A stretch of DNA of 64,000 nt from Paenibacillus lentus (GTDB taxonomy: Bacteria; Bacillota; Bacilli; Paenibacillales; Paenibacillaceae), in NCBI RefSeq assembly GCF_003931855.1, contig NZ_CP034248.1, positions 434,001-498,000 of the forward strand. Direction: 5' to 3'. Below, piece by piece: positions 1 to 8,031 of this stretch (its first letter is position 1; the number at the start of each line of letters is the position of its first letter). The notes beneath the pieces were generated by a model. The model saw only the letters and a list, made by a program, of their open reading frames with translations. It was not told the DNA's origin and searched no databases. The position numbers and the translations under genes were made by a program.

Positions 1-1848
1 GAACAGATGCTGGAGTGGCTCTACGGTTCCCTGAACCTGAGAAACAACATCTTTGAACGAATCCATATTCGTCACGACAATAGGAGTGGTCAGCTGGAAA
101 CCCTCGCCTTTGATTTGGTCCATGTCAAACTCAATCAGAACATCGCCCCGCTTGACTCGATCGCCTTCCTTTACCTTCTGGGAGAAATGATTCCCCTTCA
201 ACTTAACGGTATCTACTCCAATGTGCATTAAAATTTCCACTCCATCATCCGATCTCACTGCTATCGCATGTTCGCTTTTCATCGTCACCGCTACGGTGCC
301 GTTCACCGGGGATACCAGGACACCTTGTGACGGAATAATCGCAATCCCTTTACCCATAGATTCTGAAGAGAAGACAACATCATCAACCTCATTCAAAGGA
401 ATAGCGGTACCAGCAAGCGGACTTACAACGAGGCTCTCCGAGCCCGCTTCCAAAACCTCAGAAGCTTTGGTTGCTTCAGACACGCCATGATCTGTTCCTT
501 TGGTGGGAGGTACGTCTTTCTTCGACTCATGTCCAAACAGAACTACACAGGTTGCTCCGGCAATAATGGAAACCAGGACACCAATAATGTAGTATATCAT
601 CGGGCTTTGTGCAGGCATCGTAAATACATTCAAGAAGAAGTTAAATACGATCAGCTTAACGCCTAGGGCCCCTACGACAGCTCCACCAATAGCACCGGCA
701 ATAACCATATAAATAATCGTTTTCCGGTAGCGCAGAACGATACCGTACAAGATCGGTTCAGTTACACCTGACAAGATCGCGGATAGAAACGACGAACCAC
801 TTAACGCTTTTAAATCTTTATTTTTTGTCTTCAAGAAGACTCCCAATGCTATACCCATAGAAGCAGCAATAGACATGCCTGCTAGTGGGGTAATGTAGTC
901 TCCCCCCGCACTAAGGTTGTTTATAATAATCGGCACGGTTGCCCAGTGCAGGCCGAACAGAACTAGGAAAGACCATGATCCGCCAAGAACGATTCCCGCA
1001 AGGATCGGGCTGCTGTTAATTAGGAAATTGACCGCATCTCCGACCCCCTGGCCGGCGTATTGAGCGAATGGCCCGATCAACATCGCTGTTAACGGAACCA
1101 TAATAACGAGTGACAAGAACGGTACGGCGAACAACTGCAGGTTTTTGTGAATGATTTTTTTTAGTGCTTTCTCAAGTACCGAATAAATACTTACGGCGAT
1201 AAACATAGGGAACACAGATGATGCATAATCCACTAAAGGAACTGAAATCCCCATAAAGTGAGTTGAATTTCCATTCGCTAACAAGGCTGTAAAATTCGGT
1301 TCAAGCAGCGCTGCCCCAATAGCAGCAGCTACATAAGAGTTGACATTCAAGACGCGAGCAATCGTAACCCCTAACAGAATAGGAAGGAAGAAAAAGATAG
1401 AGTTGCCCGCCGCCGACAAAATTGCATAGGTACCGCTATCTGTGGCGATCCAGCCTAATCTCTCCAGTACGATAAGCAGTGCTTTGACCAGACCGGCACC
1501 GGCAAATACCGGGATGAGCGGTGTGAGACTACCCGAAATGAGTCCAAAAATAGAGGACCAGAAGCCCTTCTTCTCTTTCACAACCTCTTCTTCTGATTCG
1601 GAAAATCCTTCTTTTCCGTGAATATGTTTATACACCTCGGATACATCATTACCGATAACGACCTGAAATTGTCCTCCACTTTCAACAACCTTTAACACAC
1701 CCGAAGTTTGCTCCAGCGTCTTTTTGTCCGCCATACTGTTGTTCTTCAGAACAAACCGTAATCTTGTGGCGCAGTGGGTCAAGCTCTGAATATTTTGTTT
1801 TCCGCCAACAAGCTCTGTAATATCCTTTGCCAATTGTGAATGATTCAT
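1..1848 (-). CDS. bglP: Beta-glucoside-type PTS EIIBCA permease (C-terminus cut by window edge)
   Basis: Reading the minus strand from the ATG at 1848 gives 616 open codons to the window edge. The IIB domain comes first, with the phosphorylated cysteine in LTHCATRLRF (Cys26). A long hydrophobic IIC domain follows, then a Glc-type IIA domain with the motif ILMHIGVDTV near residue 540, whose His is the usual phosphorylation site. Known role of the family: uptake with phosphorylation of aryl-beta-glucosides such as salicin or arbutin. The gene follows licT and a RAT/terminator switch, the standard antitermination arrangement. Only the last residues of IIA should be missing. The exact sugar is inferred. 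Confidence 0.9.
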   Translation of the reverse strand, partial: MNHSQLAKDITELVGGKQNIQSLTHCATRLRFVLKNNSMADKKTLEQTSGVLKVVESGGQFQVVIGNDVSEVYKHIHGKEGFSESEEEVVKEKKGFWSSIFGLISGSLTPLIPVFAGAGLVKALLIVLERLGWIATDSGTYAILSAAGNSIFFFLPILLGVTIARVLNVNSYVAAAIGAALLEPNFTALLANGNSTHFMGISVPLVDYASSVFPMFIAVSIYSVLEKALKKIIHKNLQLFAVPFLSLVIMVPLTAMLIGPFAQYAGQGVGDAVNFLINSSPILAGIVLGGSWSFLVLFGLHWATVPIIINNLSAGGDYITPLAGMSIAASMGIALGVFLKTKNKDLKALSGSSFLSAILSGVTEPILYGIVLRYRKTIIYMVIAGAIGGAVVGALGVKLIVFNFFLNVFTMPAQSPMIYYIIGVLVSIIAGATCVVLFGHESKKDVPPTKGTDHGVSEATKASEVLEAGSESLVVSPLAGTAIPLNEVDDVVFSSESMGKGIAIIPSQGVLVSPVNGTVAVTMKSEHAIAVRSDDGVEILMHIGVDTVKLKGNHFSQKVKEGDRVKRGDVLIEFDMDQIKGEGFQLTTPIVVTNMDSFKDVVSQVQGTVEPLQHLF

Positions 1849-1900
1849 ATCATAACCTCCTAATTAATTCATTTCAGATTGCTATTTTGAGAAAATAAAA

Positions 1901-1985
1901 ACCTGAACTGAGGCTATCTCATTGACTTTAATCGCCAACAAAATAGCATCAGTTCAGGTTTCGCCTGCCGAACAGTCACAATCCC
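1901..1985 (-). promoter_or_regulatory. RAT antiterminator site and overlapping terminator before the PTS gene
   Basis: On the minus strand a 29-base RAT-like sequence (1985-1957, containing GACTGTTCGGCAGGCG) overlaps the 5' arm of a terminator. The arms ACCTGAACTGA and TCAGTTCAGGT (1959-1901) are followed by a T-rich run. LicT/BglG proteins bind such a site and prevent the terminator from forming. It lies between licT and the PTS gene. Confidence 0.88.
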
Positions 1986-1995
1986 CGGATCATAT

Positions 1996-2832
1996 TCAGT
2001 TTTCACGGCTGGTTACTCTATGAATGTGAATGATAAAATAAACCAGCTCTTCATTTGTCAACTTCTTGGAATAATTGTTCTCAAAATAATGGATCATCTT
2101 CTTGGCACAAGCATATGATTCTGGATATTTGTCCCTAACATGCTCAAATAATGAATCACTCTCGTCTGGAATCAATTCATCATGCAGAACCCGATACGCA
2201 AAATACCTCAGATGGGTTAGAAATCGGCTGTAATTAATCGAGCTTTCGTCAATTTTAATTCCAAAATGATATTTCACAATATTGGATAAATCGTTTACAA
2301 TTTTCGTCATCGTATACGTCTGCTTCATGTCCTGCCCTTTTTGCTGGGCATTAACGAAATGCAGAGCGATGGAGCCCGCCTCATCTTCTGGGAGCCGAAC
2401 TCCCATTTTAGTCTCAATAATATCCAGTGATTTTAAGGCGACTTCAAATTCTGCCTTATAGAACTGTTTGATCTCCCACAGCAGCGCATTTTTCACGAAC
2501 AATCCCTCAGGGAACCTCGTTAACGCAAAGCTTATATGGTCAGTTAATGTAATATAAATATTGTCGCTAAATTTAACGGATAATTGCTGCTCTGCGTACT
2601 CTATAATTTCATTCGATAATTCCAAATGCTCTGTCGGGATCTCACTTACCAGACCAATCAGTTTATCAGATACACCCTTCTCTAGCACAAACCTCTTGTC
2701 CACTTGGGAGAAATCAACCGTGGAGCTATTATGCTTGTTGTATCCAATTCCTTTTCCCATCACAATCATTTCATCACCATTGTCATCGACAAGCAATATG
2801 ACGTTGTTGTTAAAAATCTTCTTGATCTTCAT
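1996..2832 (-). CDS. licT: LicT/BglG-family transcriptional antiterminator
   Basis: The order is an N-terminal CAT RNA-binding domain (MKIKKIFNNN, residues 1-55) and two PRD domains carrying the expected histidine contexts (ALHFVN and FIIHIHR). The family is phosphorylated by PTS proteins on the PRDs and, when active, binds RAT RNA to stop termination. I chose the ATG at 2832 because the family begins MKIKK and AAGGTG lies about 8 bases upstream. In-frame starts at 2838 (ATG) and 2841 (GTG) add only a few residues. Length (278 aa) is normal. The gene is itself preceded by a RAT/terminator and so is autoregulated. Confidence 0.93.
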   Translation of the reverse strand: MKIKKIFNNNVILLVDDNGDEMIVMGKGIGYNKHNSSTVDFSQVDKRFVLEKGVSDKLIGLVSEIPTEHLELSNEIIEYAEQQLSVKFSDNIYITLTDHISFALTRFPEGLFVKNALLWEIKQFYKAEFEVALKSLDIIETKMGVRLPEDEAGSIALHFVNAQQKGQDMKQTYTMTKIVNDLSNIVKYHFGIKIDESSINYSRFLTHLRYFAYRVLHDELIPDESDSLFEHVRDKYPESYACAKKMIHYFENNYSKKLTNEELVYFIIHIHRVTSREN

Positions 2833-2875
2833 CTCCATCACCTTCTTATCGCTACAATCTTTACCAATAAAAAAA

Positions 2876-2944
2876 ACCTAAACTGAGACAGCAGCTATGC
2901 CACTGAATCAATTTAGGTATCGCCTGCCGAACAGTCACAATCCC
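2876..2944 (-). promoter_or_regulatory. RAT antiterminator site and terminator in the licT leader
   Basis: A second RAT-like sequence (2944-2916) overlaps a terminator with arms ACCTAAA...TTTAGGT (2918-2876), followed by a run of T on the minus strand. Its core is nearly identical to the 1957-1985 copy. This implies LicT controls both itself and the permease. Confidence 0.87.
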
Positions 2945-2982
2945 AATTCATATAAAATGATGTTGTAAAGTTACTTATACTC

Positions 2983-3011
2983 AGCATAGCACGGTTGTAC
3001 ATTCAATTCAA
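2983..3011 (-). promoter_or_regulatory. Sigma-A-type promoter of the licT-PTS operon
   Basis: On the minus strand TTGAAT (3011-3006), a 17-base spacer and TATGCT (2988-2983) predict a start near 2976. That is about 30 bases before the first RAT site. No other good promoter is seen in the leader. Confidence 0.65.
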
Positions 3012-3063
3012 CCGTTTTTTTAGTTTGTCATGATAGATAACCCACCGGCAAGGAATCATTCAT

Positions 3064-3378
3064 CTATAGTTCGCTAGATGCCTGAGCCACCAAGGAAACC
3101 AAGAGGGATGAATCCACGGTATTTCCCTTTTTCAGCTTTACAGTTCTTCTCTCAGGTGGACCAGCGAACATTCCAGCTGGCAGCTTCGGCCCGAATGCCA
3201 TCACGATGACCACAGCCCGATTCAGCTCCACGATCGGCGAGGGCGACACTCTCGAAAGCGCTTCATAAAGAGCTGCAATGCGGGGCCAGTCCGTCTCATC
3301 TGCTGTCGGCGCCTGGGCATGGCAGGCGGTAATCGCAGCCTGCAATGAATAGGGATCTAGCGACCTGTTTGGAAGAGG
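3064..3378 (-). pseudogene. Remnant of an ECF-type RNA polymerase sigma factor (C-terminal part)
   Basis: The translation contains DPYSLQAAITACHAQAP and DWPRIAALYEAL, then SPIVELNRAVVIVMAFGP. These are hallmarks of the C-terminal extension of large SigJ/DUF6596-type ECF sigma factors. There is no N-terminal sigma2/sigma4 region: an in-frame stop lies just upstream. The tail after MAFGP no longer resembles the family. It is a broken scrap, with a basic low-similarity end. Confidence 0.7.
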
Positions 3379-3384
3379 CTATGC

Positions 3385-3572
3385 TAACGGTTGTATGAGC
3401 GCTTAATCTCCCCTAAAAAAGGGAGGTTCTTTTTTAACGGTTGTATGAGCGCTTATTTGGACGAAATGGCCCCTCTGCCTAGGAAAAAACGAAAATAGGC
3501 TCGCTGGCAACCGTTACAATTTGTTAAACCTCACTTTTGCCAAAATAACGTCGCTCACAACCGTTAGAATTT
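3385..3572. repeat. Four-copy 50-bp-periodic repeat (two direct, two inverted)
   Basis: Two identical copies of a 21-base unit starting TAACGGTTGTATGAGC lie at 3385-3405 and 3435-3455. Two inverted relatives (TCGCT..CAACCGTTA.AATTT) lie at 3501-3522 and 3551-3572. Each pair is spaced by exactly 50 bp. A short hairpin (CTCCC...GGGAG, 3408-3425) lies between the first two. The last copy supplies the stop codon of the NUDIX gene. Confidence 0.75.
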
Positions 3573-3968
3573 GTGGCTCACAACCAACACATGTGTAACT
3601 ACGTTACTTATCCAACTAGCTGGAGTCAGGCTGCCCAGATATTGTATCGCTCCGCATTGACCGCCAACCTCCTCCAGAAACTCCCGGCGAACGGCTACTT
3701 CCAGATCTTCACCTGCCTCGACCATCCCTCCGGGAAGTTGAATTACATAATCATTTACTGTTCTTCTATATTGCTGCACAAATATAAAAGAATCGGATTG
3801 TTTCGCTAACATCACGACAGCTTGGTTATTCTCGCTAAGGGTATACATTTTTCCGAATTCATCTTCTACGATCATGTTTCCATTCCATTCTTGTGTGATA
3901 AAACAGTTAAGTCTTTCATAACTAACTCCTTTTTCACAAACTACGATGGGCCCAACTCTAAAATTCAT
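3564..3968 (-). CDS. NUDIX hydrolase, ADP-ribose pyrophosphatase-like, C-terminus truncated
   Basis: The NUDIX box is clear: GGMVEAGEDLEVAVRREF followed by LEEVGG, giving the G-x5-E-x7-RE-x2-EE signature at about residues 80-102. Upstream FVQQYRRTVNDYVIQLPGG fits the ADP-ribose pyrophosphatase group, which hydrolyses nucleoside diphosphate sugars. Those proteins are usually 175-185 residues. This one stops at 134, and the stop codon lies inside the 50-bp-periodic repeat, so the end appears to have been replaced. The start ATG overlaps the last codons of the upstream lipoprotein gene, suggesting co-translation. Activity is uncertain. Confidence 0.75.
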   Translation of the reverse strand: MNFRVGPIVVCEKGVSYERLNCFITQEWNGNMIVEDEFGKMYTLSENNQAVVMLAKQSDSFIFVQQYRRTVNDYVIQLPGGMVEAGEDLEVAVRREFLEEVGGQCGAIQYLGSLTPASWISNVVTHVLVVSHKF

Positions 3969-4650
3969 CTGTCATATGATCCAACTTCTTGACCCATTCA
4001 CTATCGTTCCAAATATCGGGGTTATTAATCGTTAGATTTGCCCCTCGCACCATGAAATCATAACTATCTTTTGCACCCGTGTACCAATCAACAATGACTA
4101 ACTTCCCGTTTACATTACGCACGAGAAACTCAGTAACTTCACCATAACCACCTACAGTCATATTAATTTGTACCGGTAAGTTGAAATAGAGATAGCCTCC
4201 ATTCACATCATCCTTGTACTCCACTTCCCAAGCACCAATCTCAATATCCTGAACCAGATCATCAGTAAGATTGTGCTTTATATGCACATCGTATTGGGAT
4301 TGAATTTTTTGTTGTGTATACTGTTTAAGGTGATCGTTTTCAATGAGTGTATCCATTTCGATATCCGAGCCATTCCAGACCGCTTTATAATAGTCAGACA
4401 GCGCCTTCACACACATTTCATAAGCCGTTTCAAAATCCTGATCAGATAGTCCACTTTCATTTTTAGCCACATATTCGGGTAATAGCTTCTGTTCAGCGCT
4501 GCGCGCTACTTCCGTATTTAAAGCACGATCTGCACTGCTATCTCCTGAAACTACAGGAGCCTCTTTTGGGTTATTCCCTTTGATTTGATCTTGACTACAC
4601 CCAACCAAAACAAGTCCAATTGCGATAAACAACATCATGAATCTTGTCAT
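3958..4650 (-). CDS. Putative lipoprotein of unknown function
   Basis: The N-terminus MTRFMMLFIAIGLVLVGCSQ is a lipoprotein signal with the lipobox LVGC, so the mature protein should be anchored outside the membrane. The rest (about 210 residues) is soluble with alternating strand-like segments (YLYFNLPVQINMTVGGYGEV). I do not recognise the domain; an NTF2-like fold is possible but unproven. It overlaps the NUDIX gene by 11 bases and probably shares its transcript. Confidence 0.7.
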   Translation of the reverse strand: MTRFMMLFIAIGLVLVGCSQDQIKGNNPKEAPVVSGDSSADRALNTEVARSAEQKLLPEYVAKNESGLSDQDFETAYEMCVKALSDYYKAVWNGSDIEMDTLIENDHLKQYTQQKIQSQYDVHIKHNLTDDLVQDIEIGAWEVEYKDDVNGGYLYFNLPVQINMTVGGYGEVTEFLVRNVNGKLVIVDWYTGAKDSYDFMVRGANLTINNPDIWNDSEWVKKLDHMTDEF

Positions 4651-4748
4651 AACATGACCTTCTTCCTCTAGAAGTTATGAATCAACGAGGCCTACAATCC
4701 CTTATCCAAAATCTATGTACTACTTTTTCAAAATTCTTTATAAAATTC

Positions 4749-4776
4749 AACACACCCATACAAGTATGGGCGTGTT
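4749..4776 (-). terminator. Rho-independent-like terminator after the 4842 gene
   Basis: A hairpin with arms AACACGCCCATAC and GTATGGGTGTGTT on the minus strand is followed by GAATTTTAT. It lies about 65 bases after the stop of the membrane protein gene. Confidence 0.6.
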
Positions 4777-4841
4777 GCCATTAGTATATGTATCCTTTAG
4801 GTACTTACGGAGGCTTTTTGCAACTACATTATTCTTATCAT

Positions 4842-5144
4842 TCAGATCGTTTTGTTTGTGATTCGAGCTGATATATTTGCAATTAAATTAACAAGAACTC
4901 CGTAGAAGATTAGAACAAGACTGTAATGAAGCTTCCCGCTAAAATCCTGAACACTACCGATCTCCGATAAAAACACCAGGCCATAACCAACGGCGATCGC
5001 GATGGAGAGAGATTGTACTAAACTTCCTGTGTCCTTAAGTACTGTACTTTTTTTATGATCCCTTTTGAAAATAGACGTCAAAATAGAAACGATAGCAACG
5101 ATAGCTAGAATAGTCAGTCCAGAACTAAAGTTAATAAATAACAC
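4842..5144 (-). CDS. Small membrane protein, three predicted helices
   Basis: Hydrophobic stretches occur near SGLTILAIVAIVSILTSIF, SLSIAIAVGYGLVFL and YSLVLIFYGVLVNLIA, with a basic loop FKRDHKKS between the first two. I recognise no family. I chose the GTG at 5144 because GAAGGGAG lies about 8 bases upstream; longer starts at 5168 (ATG) and 5174 (TTG) have no ribosome site. A TTGCAC-17-TAAAAT promoter lies just upstream, and its sequence matches the promoter of the type I toxin at 52416. Confidence 0.55.
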   Translation of the reverse strand: MLFINFSSGLTILAIVAIVSILTSIFKRDHKKSTVLKDTGSLVQSLSIAIAVGYGLVFLSEIGSVQDFSGKLHYSLVLIFYGVLVNLIANISARITNKTI

Positions 5145-5184
5145 AAAACCACTCCCTTCTAATGTCATAGTCAATTTCAGTTAT

Positions 5185-5213
5185 ATTTTACCTTTATTCA
5201 CATCTGCGTGCAA
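5185..5213 (-). promoter_or_regulatory. Promoter shared in sequence with the type I toxin locus
   Basis: On the minus strand TTGCAC (5213-5208), 17 bases, then TAAAAT (5190-5185). The block containing ATAAAGGTAAAATATAACT recurs at 52600-52634 and, cut by an IS, at 8671-8690. Confidence 0.6.
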
Positions 5214-5219
5214 TCGTTT

Positions 5220-5582
5220 TCATTCTTCCTGCTTCTTATAGGCTTCAGGCAAGAACTGATCCTTACCGTCAATTGTATCGTAGCTTACGCCTTTTTCGCC
5301 CAGGTAAAGCCTTTTGCCCTTCTTCACTCATCAGGTAGGTCAGGAATTTAATTGCACGTTCCTTGCCCTTACATCTTTGGAAATCATCGAGACGGTCCAG
5401 CCGGAGATGGAATGACCGCTCAGGCTAGGCAGATCCAGCCTGGAATTGGCAGGCCCGTCAACCGCGATGTAAATTTCAATTTTGTTCGAATCTTGCTGGG
5501 ACAGCATACCCAATTACGCGGCAAAATCCGTGCGTTGGTACAGTATCGCAAAGCAACGTCCTTGTGCAATCTTTTCTTCCAT
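5220..5582 (-). pseudogene. Remnant of a family-1 sugar-binding lipoprotein (ABC transporter)
   Basis: Three reading frames on the minus strand give consecutive pieces of one protein. The first is DGPANSRLDLPSLSGHSISG with WTVSMISKD, the second KERAIKFLTYLMSEEGQK, the third YLGEKGVSYDTIDGKDQFLP. These match the C-terminal third of LplA/LipO-type solute-binding proteins in order. At least two frameshifts and one internal TAA separate them, and nothing remains of the N-terminal part. Non-functional. Confidence 0.75.
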
Positions 5583-5663
5583 TTGAGCACGCGTATCCAA
5601 CTCCTTAGAACAAATACAAAAATAGGGTTTACTATTCAGTTCAACTGTATTATATTCTTATTA

Positions 5664-5685
5664 AGTTCAACTATATAGTTCGACT
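5664..5685. promoter_or_regulatory. Candidate PadR operator/promoter
   Basis: The near-perfect palindrome AGTTCAAC-TATATA-GTTCGACT is centred about 28 bases before the padR start. A related half site (CAGTTCAACTGTAT) lies near 5636. PadR proteins commonly repress their own operon through such dyads. Assignment is by position. Confidence 0.5.
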
Positions 5686-5702
5686 GAATAAGAGGTGAAA
5701 AT

Positions 5703-6002
5703 ATGAAACATCCATTGTTACCACTGTCTGAAACGATGCATTATATTTTATTAGCGCTGCGAGAACCTCTTCATGGTTATGCCGTGATGCAACAAATTGA
5801 GCAAATGAGTAATGGCACCGTAATCTTAGCTGCTGGAACTCTATATGGCGCACTTGATAATTTAAACAAACATGGTTGGATTGAACCAGATGGGCAAACT
5901 GGCAGAAGAAAAGTGTACAAAATTACAGATGAAGGACTAGCCATTTTAAAGGCAGAGCAGCAAAGATTAAAGCACATCTTATCTTTGTACGAAAAGGAGT
6001 GA
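5703..6002 (+). CDS. PadR-family transcriptional regulator
   Basis: The 99-residue protein has the PadR winged-helix pattern: HYILLALREPLHGYAVMQQI, then AAGTLYGALDNLNKHGWIEP and GRRKVYKITDEGLAIL. It lacks the long C-terminal Vir_act_alpha_C domain, so it is a short subfamily-2 type. An AGAGGTG ribosome site precedes the ATG. It is translationally coupled to a DUF2812 gene, a frequent partner, and probably represses this pair and the following esterase-like gene in response to an unknown compound. Confidence 0.88.
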   Translation: MKHPLLPLSETMHYILLALREPLHGYAVMQQIEQMSNGTVILAAGTLYGALDNLNKHGWIEPDGQTGRRKVYKITDEGLAILKAEQQRLKHILSLYEKE

Positions 6003-6007
6003 AGAGG

Positions 6008-6574
6008 ATGAAGAAATTCAAGATGTTTTTTAATATTGTTGAGGAAGAGAAATGGCTGAACGATCAATTACAACAAGGTTATCGTTGTACGAAAATCAGT
6101 AATTCAGGAATCTACACCTTTGAAAAAGTGAGCAAAGATTACGTCGTACGACTAGATTATCAAGACTTTTTACCGAAAGAGAAGTTTATAGAATATAAGA
6201 CCATGTATGAGGATTTTGGATGGTCTCATATAAAGGGGGCACGCTTCGGAGCCATTCAATATTGGCAAAAAGAAGCCGGAGATCAAAATGAAATTTTCTC
6301 TGATCGCCAATCCATATCTCACTATTATAAACGGCTAATGAGATATTCCTTATCACTGGGACTTACACTTTTAGTGATCTGTTTCTACTTATACAACAAC
6401 GGTATTTATTTAACGGAAGGCCTTTGGGAAATGAAGGGCAAACTATTTTGGTTAGCTTTTCTATTTGAAACCCCATTTGTGCTTTTCAGATTAATTCCAT
6501 TATTTTTATTATTTACTTTTGGTCTGGGTTTCTTCAAAGCCTACCGGCAATACGCAGCATTCAAAGAAAATTAA
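6008..6574 (+). CDS. DUF2812 domain membrane protein
   Basis: The protein starts MKKFKMFFNIVEEEKWLNDQ, and the DUF2812 pattern follows: GYRCTKISNSGIYTFEK and YEDFGWSHIKGARFG. Two membrane segments lie near residues 112-130 and 150-180. The ATG at 6008 is chosen because AAGGAG lies about 8 bases before it. DUF2812 genes regularly sit after padR genes; the protein function is not known. The spacing (5 bases after the padR stop) supports one operon. Confidence 0.85.
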   Translation: MKKFKMFFNIVEEEKWLNDQLQQGYRCTKISNSGIYTFEKVSKDYVVRLDYQDFLPKEKFIEYKTMYEDFGWSHIKGARFGAIQYWQKEAGDQNEIFSDRQSISHYYKRLMRYSLSLGLTLLVICFYLYNNGIYLTEGLWEMKGKLFWLAFLFETPFVLFRLIPLFLLFTFGLGFFKAYRQYAAFKEN

Positions 6575-6592
6575 AATGAAAGTGGGATACAT

Positions 6593-7843
6593 ATGAGACT
6601 TGCTAAATTATTACTAGCTGCTGGTATTTTACTAACCCTAATTACAGCTTGCAGTACTGCCGGGTTAGATGAAGTCGAGAAATATGCTACCCCTGTGGAA
6701 GATATGGATGTCCCTAATGATGTAACGATTATCGGCTTAGGAGAAGCCACACATGGGAATGTGGAATTTCAGGAATTGAAAAAGACTGTGTTCGAAGCAT
6801 TAATTAAAAATGAAAATGTGCGAGTTTTTGTTTTAGAAGGTGATTTTGGAGCGGGTCAGCAAATTAATGACTACATACTGCATGGAAATGGGACAGCTAA
6901 AGAAGCGGTATTTGCTCTTGACTACGGCATTTATAAAACGCAGCAAATGATCGATTTGGTAGAATGGCTGCGTCAATATAACGAAGCTGCAAATGAGGAT
7001 GACAAAGTATATTTTTATGGCAATGATATGCAGCGGTATGATGCTAGTAAAAAAGGGTTGCTGGCTTTTTATGAAACGGTGAATGAGGAAATGGCCAAAA
7101 AATACACTGCACAATTACAACATGTATCTAATGACACCATGCGTAATTTAACAGCCGAACAGCTAGAGGAACTGAACGGAATCATCGATGACATCGTCAC
7201 GGATTTACAATCCCATGAAGATGAATATTTAGTACAGACATCCCCAGAATCCTACGCGTTTGCTCTGCAATATGCTAACGTCATGAGACAGCGTACAAGC
7301 CTTCTGGGGAATGACAAACAATATACGATGCTGCGGGATGAATACTTGGCGGAAAATGTAAAGTGGATCGTGGAATTTGAAGCACAACGTGGACACGATA
7401 AATTATTCGTCTCTGCACATAACGGACATATTGAAAAAACATCCGCCGCCTTTGGTTATAAATCCATGGGAGACTATTTGGACGAAATGTATGGGAATCA
7501 TTATTTTGCCATTGGAACTGACTTTATAAACAGCACATTTCAGGCAGATCACAATGGAACTAATAAAAGAAAGAACCACACCATTAATAATAGTGATCCT
7601 TTTGTGAAGGCATTTAGTGAAATCGAAAGCAATATTTTTTATGTTGATTTTGAACTAGCGAGTAACTCAAAAGAACTCGCCGAAATTATATCGCAAAAAC
7701 AGAGAATGCCGAACATCGGCGATGACTTTAGCACCTGGTATAAATCTTCAAAAAAGTTATATACCCTTGAGATGATACCGAATGAAGCATATGATGGGAT
7801 GATCATCGTAAAAGAGGCAACACCGACGACGGTTATGGAATAA
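6593..7843 (+). CDS. Erythromycin esterase-like lipoprotein
   Basis: The N-terminus has a lipobox (LITAC), so the enzyme should be anchored outside the membrane. The erythromycin-esterase family motifs are present in order: GLGEATHGNVEFQELK, FVLEGDFGAG, LDYGIYKTQQMIDLVEWLR and a later SAHNGHIEK. In Ere enzymes the matching His and Glu residues take part in hydrolysis of the macrolide ring. Length (416 aa) is normal. It follows DUF2812 by 18 bases, so PadR may control it. Many family members are not macrolide esterases, so the substrate is open. Confidence 0.85.
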   Translation: MRLAKLLLAAGILLTLITACSTAGLDEVEKYATPVEDMDVPNDVTIIGLGEATHGNVEFQELKKTVFEALIKNENVRVFVLEGDFGAGQQINDYILHGNGTAKEAVFALDYGIYKTQQMIDLVEWLRQYNEAANEDDKVYFYGNDMQRYDASKKGLLAFYETVNEEMAKKYTAQLQHVSNDTMRNLTAEQLEELNGIIDDIVTDLQSHEDEYLVQTSPESYAFALQYANVMRQRTSLLGNDKQYTMLRDEYLAENVKWIVEFEAQRGHDKLFVSAHNGHIEKTSAAFGYKSMGDYLDEMYGNHYFAIGTDFINSTFQADHNGTNKRKNHTINNSDPFVKAFSEIESNIFYVDFELASNSKELAEIISQKQRMPNIGDDFSTWYKSSKKLYTLEMIPNEAYDGMIIVKEATPTTVME

Positions 7844-7854
7844 AGTCCATGATG

Positions 7855-7975
7855 TAATAAAGACCAAGTGCAGCGAACACTGGTCAGTACAATTGGCTTG
7901 GATGGTTTATTCCCTTCTAAGTCGCATAGGAACAAAACCTACCTTTGGGTGGGTTTTTACTTTCTCTTGTTGTTA
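7855..7975. pseudogene. Decayed copy of a type I toxin/antisense RNA locus
   Basis: This stretch closely matches 52308-52436: the GACCAAGTG...CACTGGTC hairpin, the same roughly 70 bases after it, the GGGTGGGTTTTTAC terminator, and on the minus strand a toxin tail ending NNKRK. The toxin start, its hydrophobic core and the antisense promoter are absent. It appears to be the 3' half of an older copy. Confidence 0.6.
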
Positions 7976-8031
7976 TATTTTAGCCTTGCAATGGTTGCTA
8001 TCTTTGTAGCCCTTAATACTTCAGTTAATGA

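Noticed and set aside
7..490. Plus-strand frames at the window start
   Set aside because: They lie opposite the IIA/IIC part of the PTS gene, which is far better supported on the minus strand.
3385..3572. CRISPR array
   Set aside because: The units are only about 21 bases, two are inverted, and there are just two spacers per orientation. No cas genes are present.
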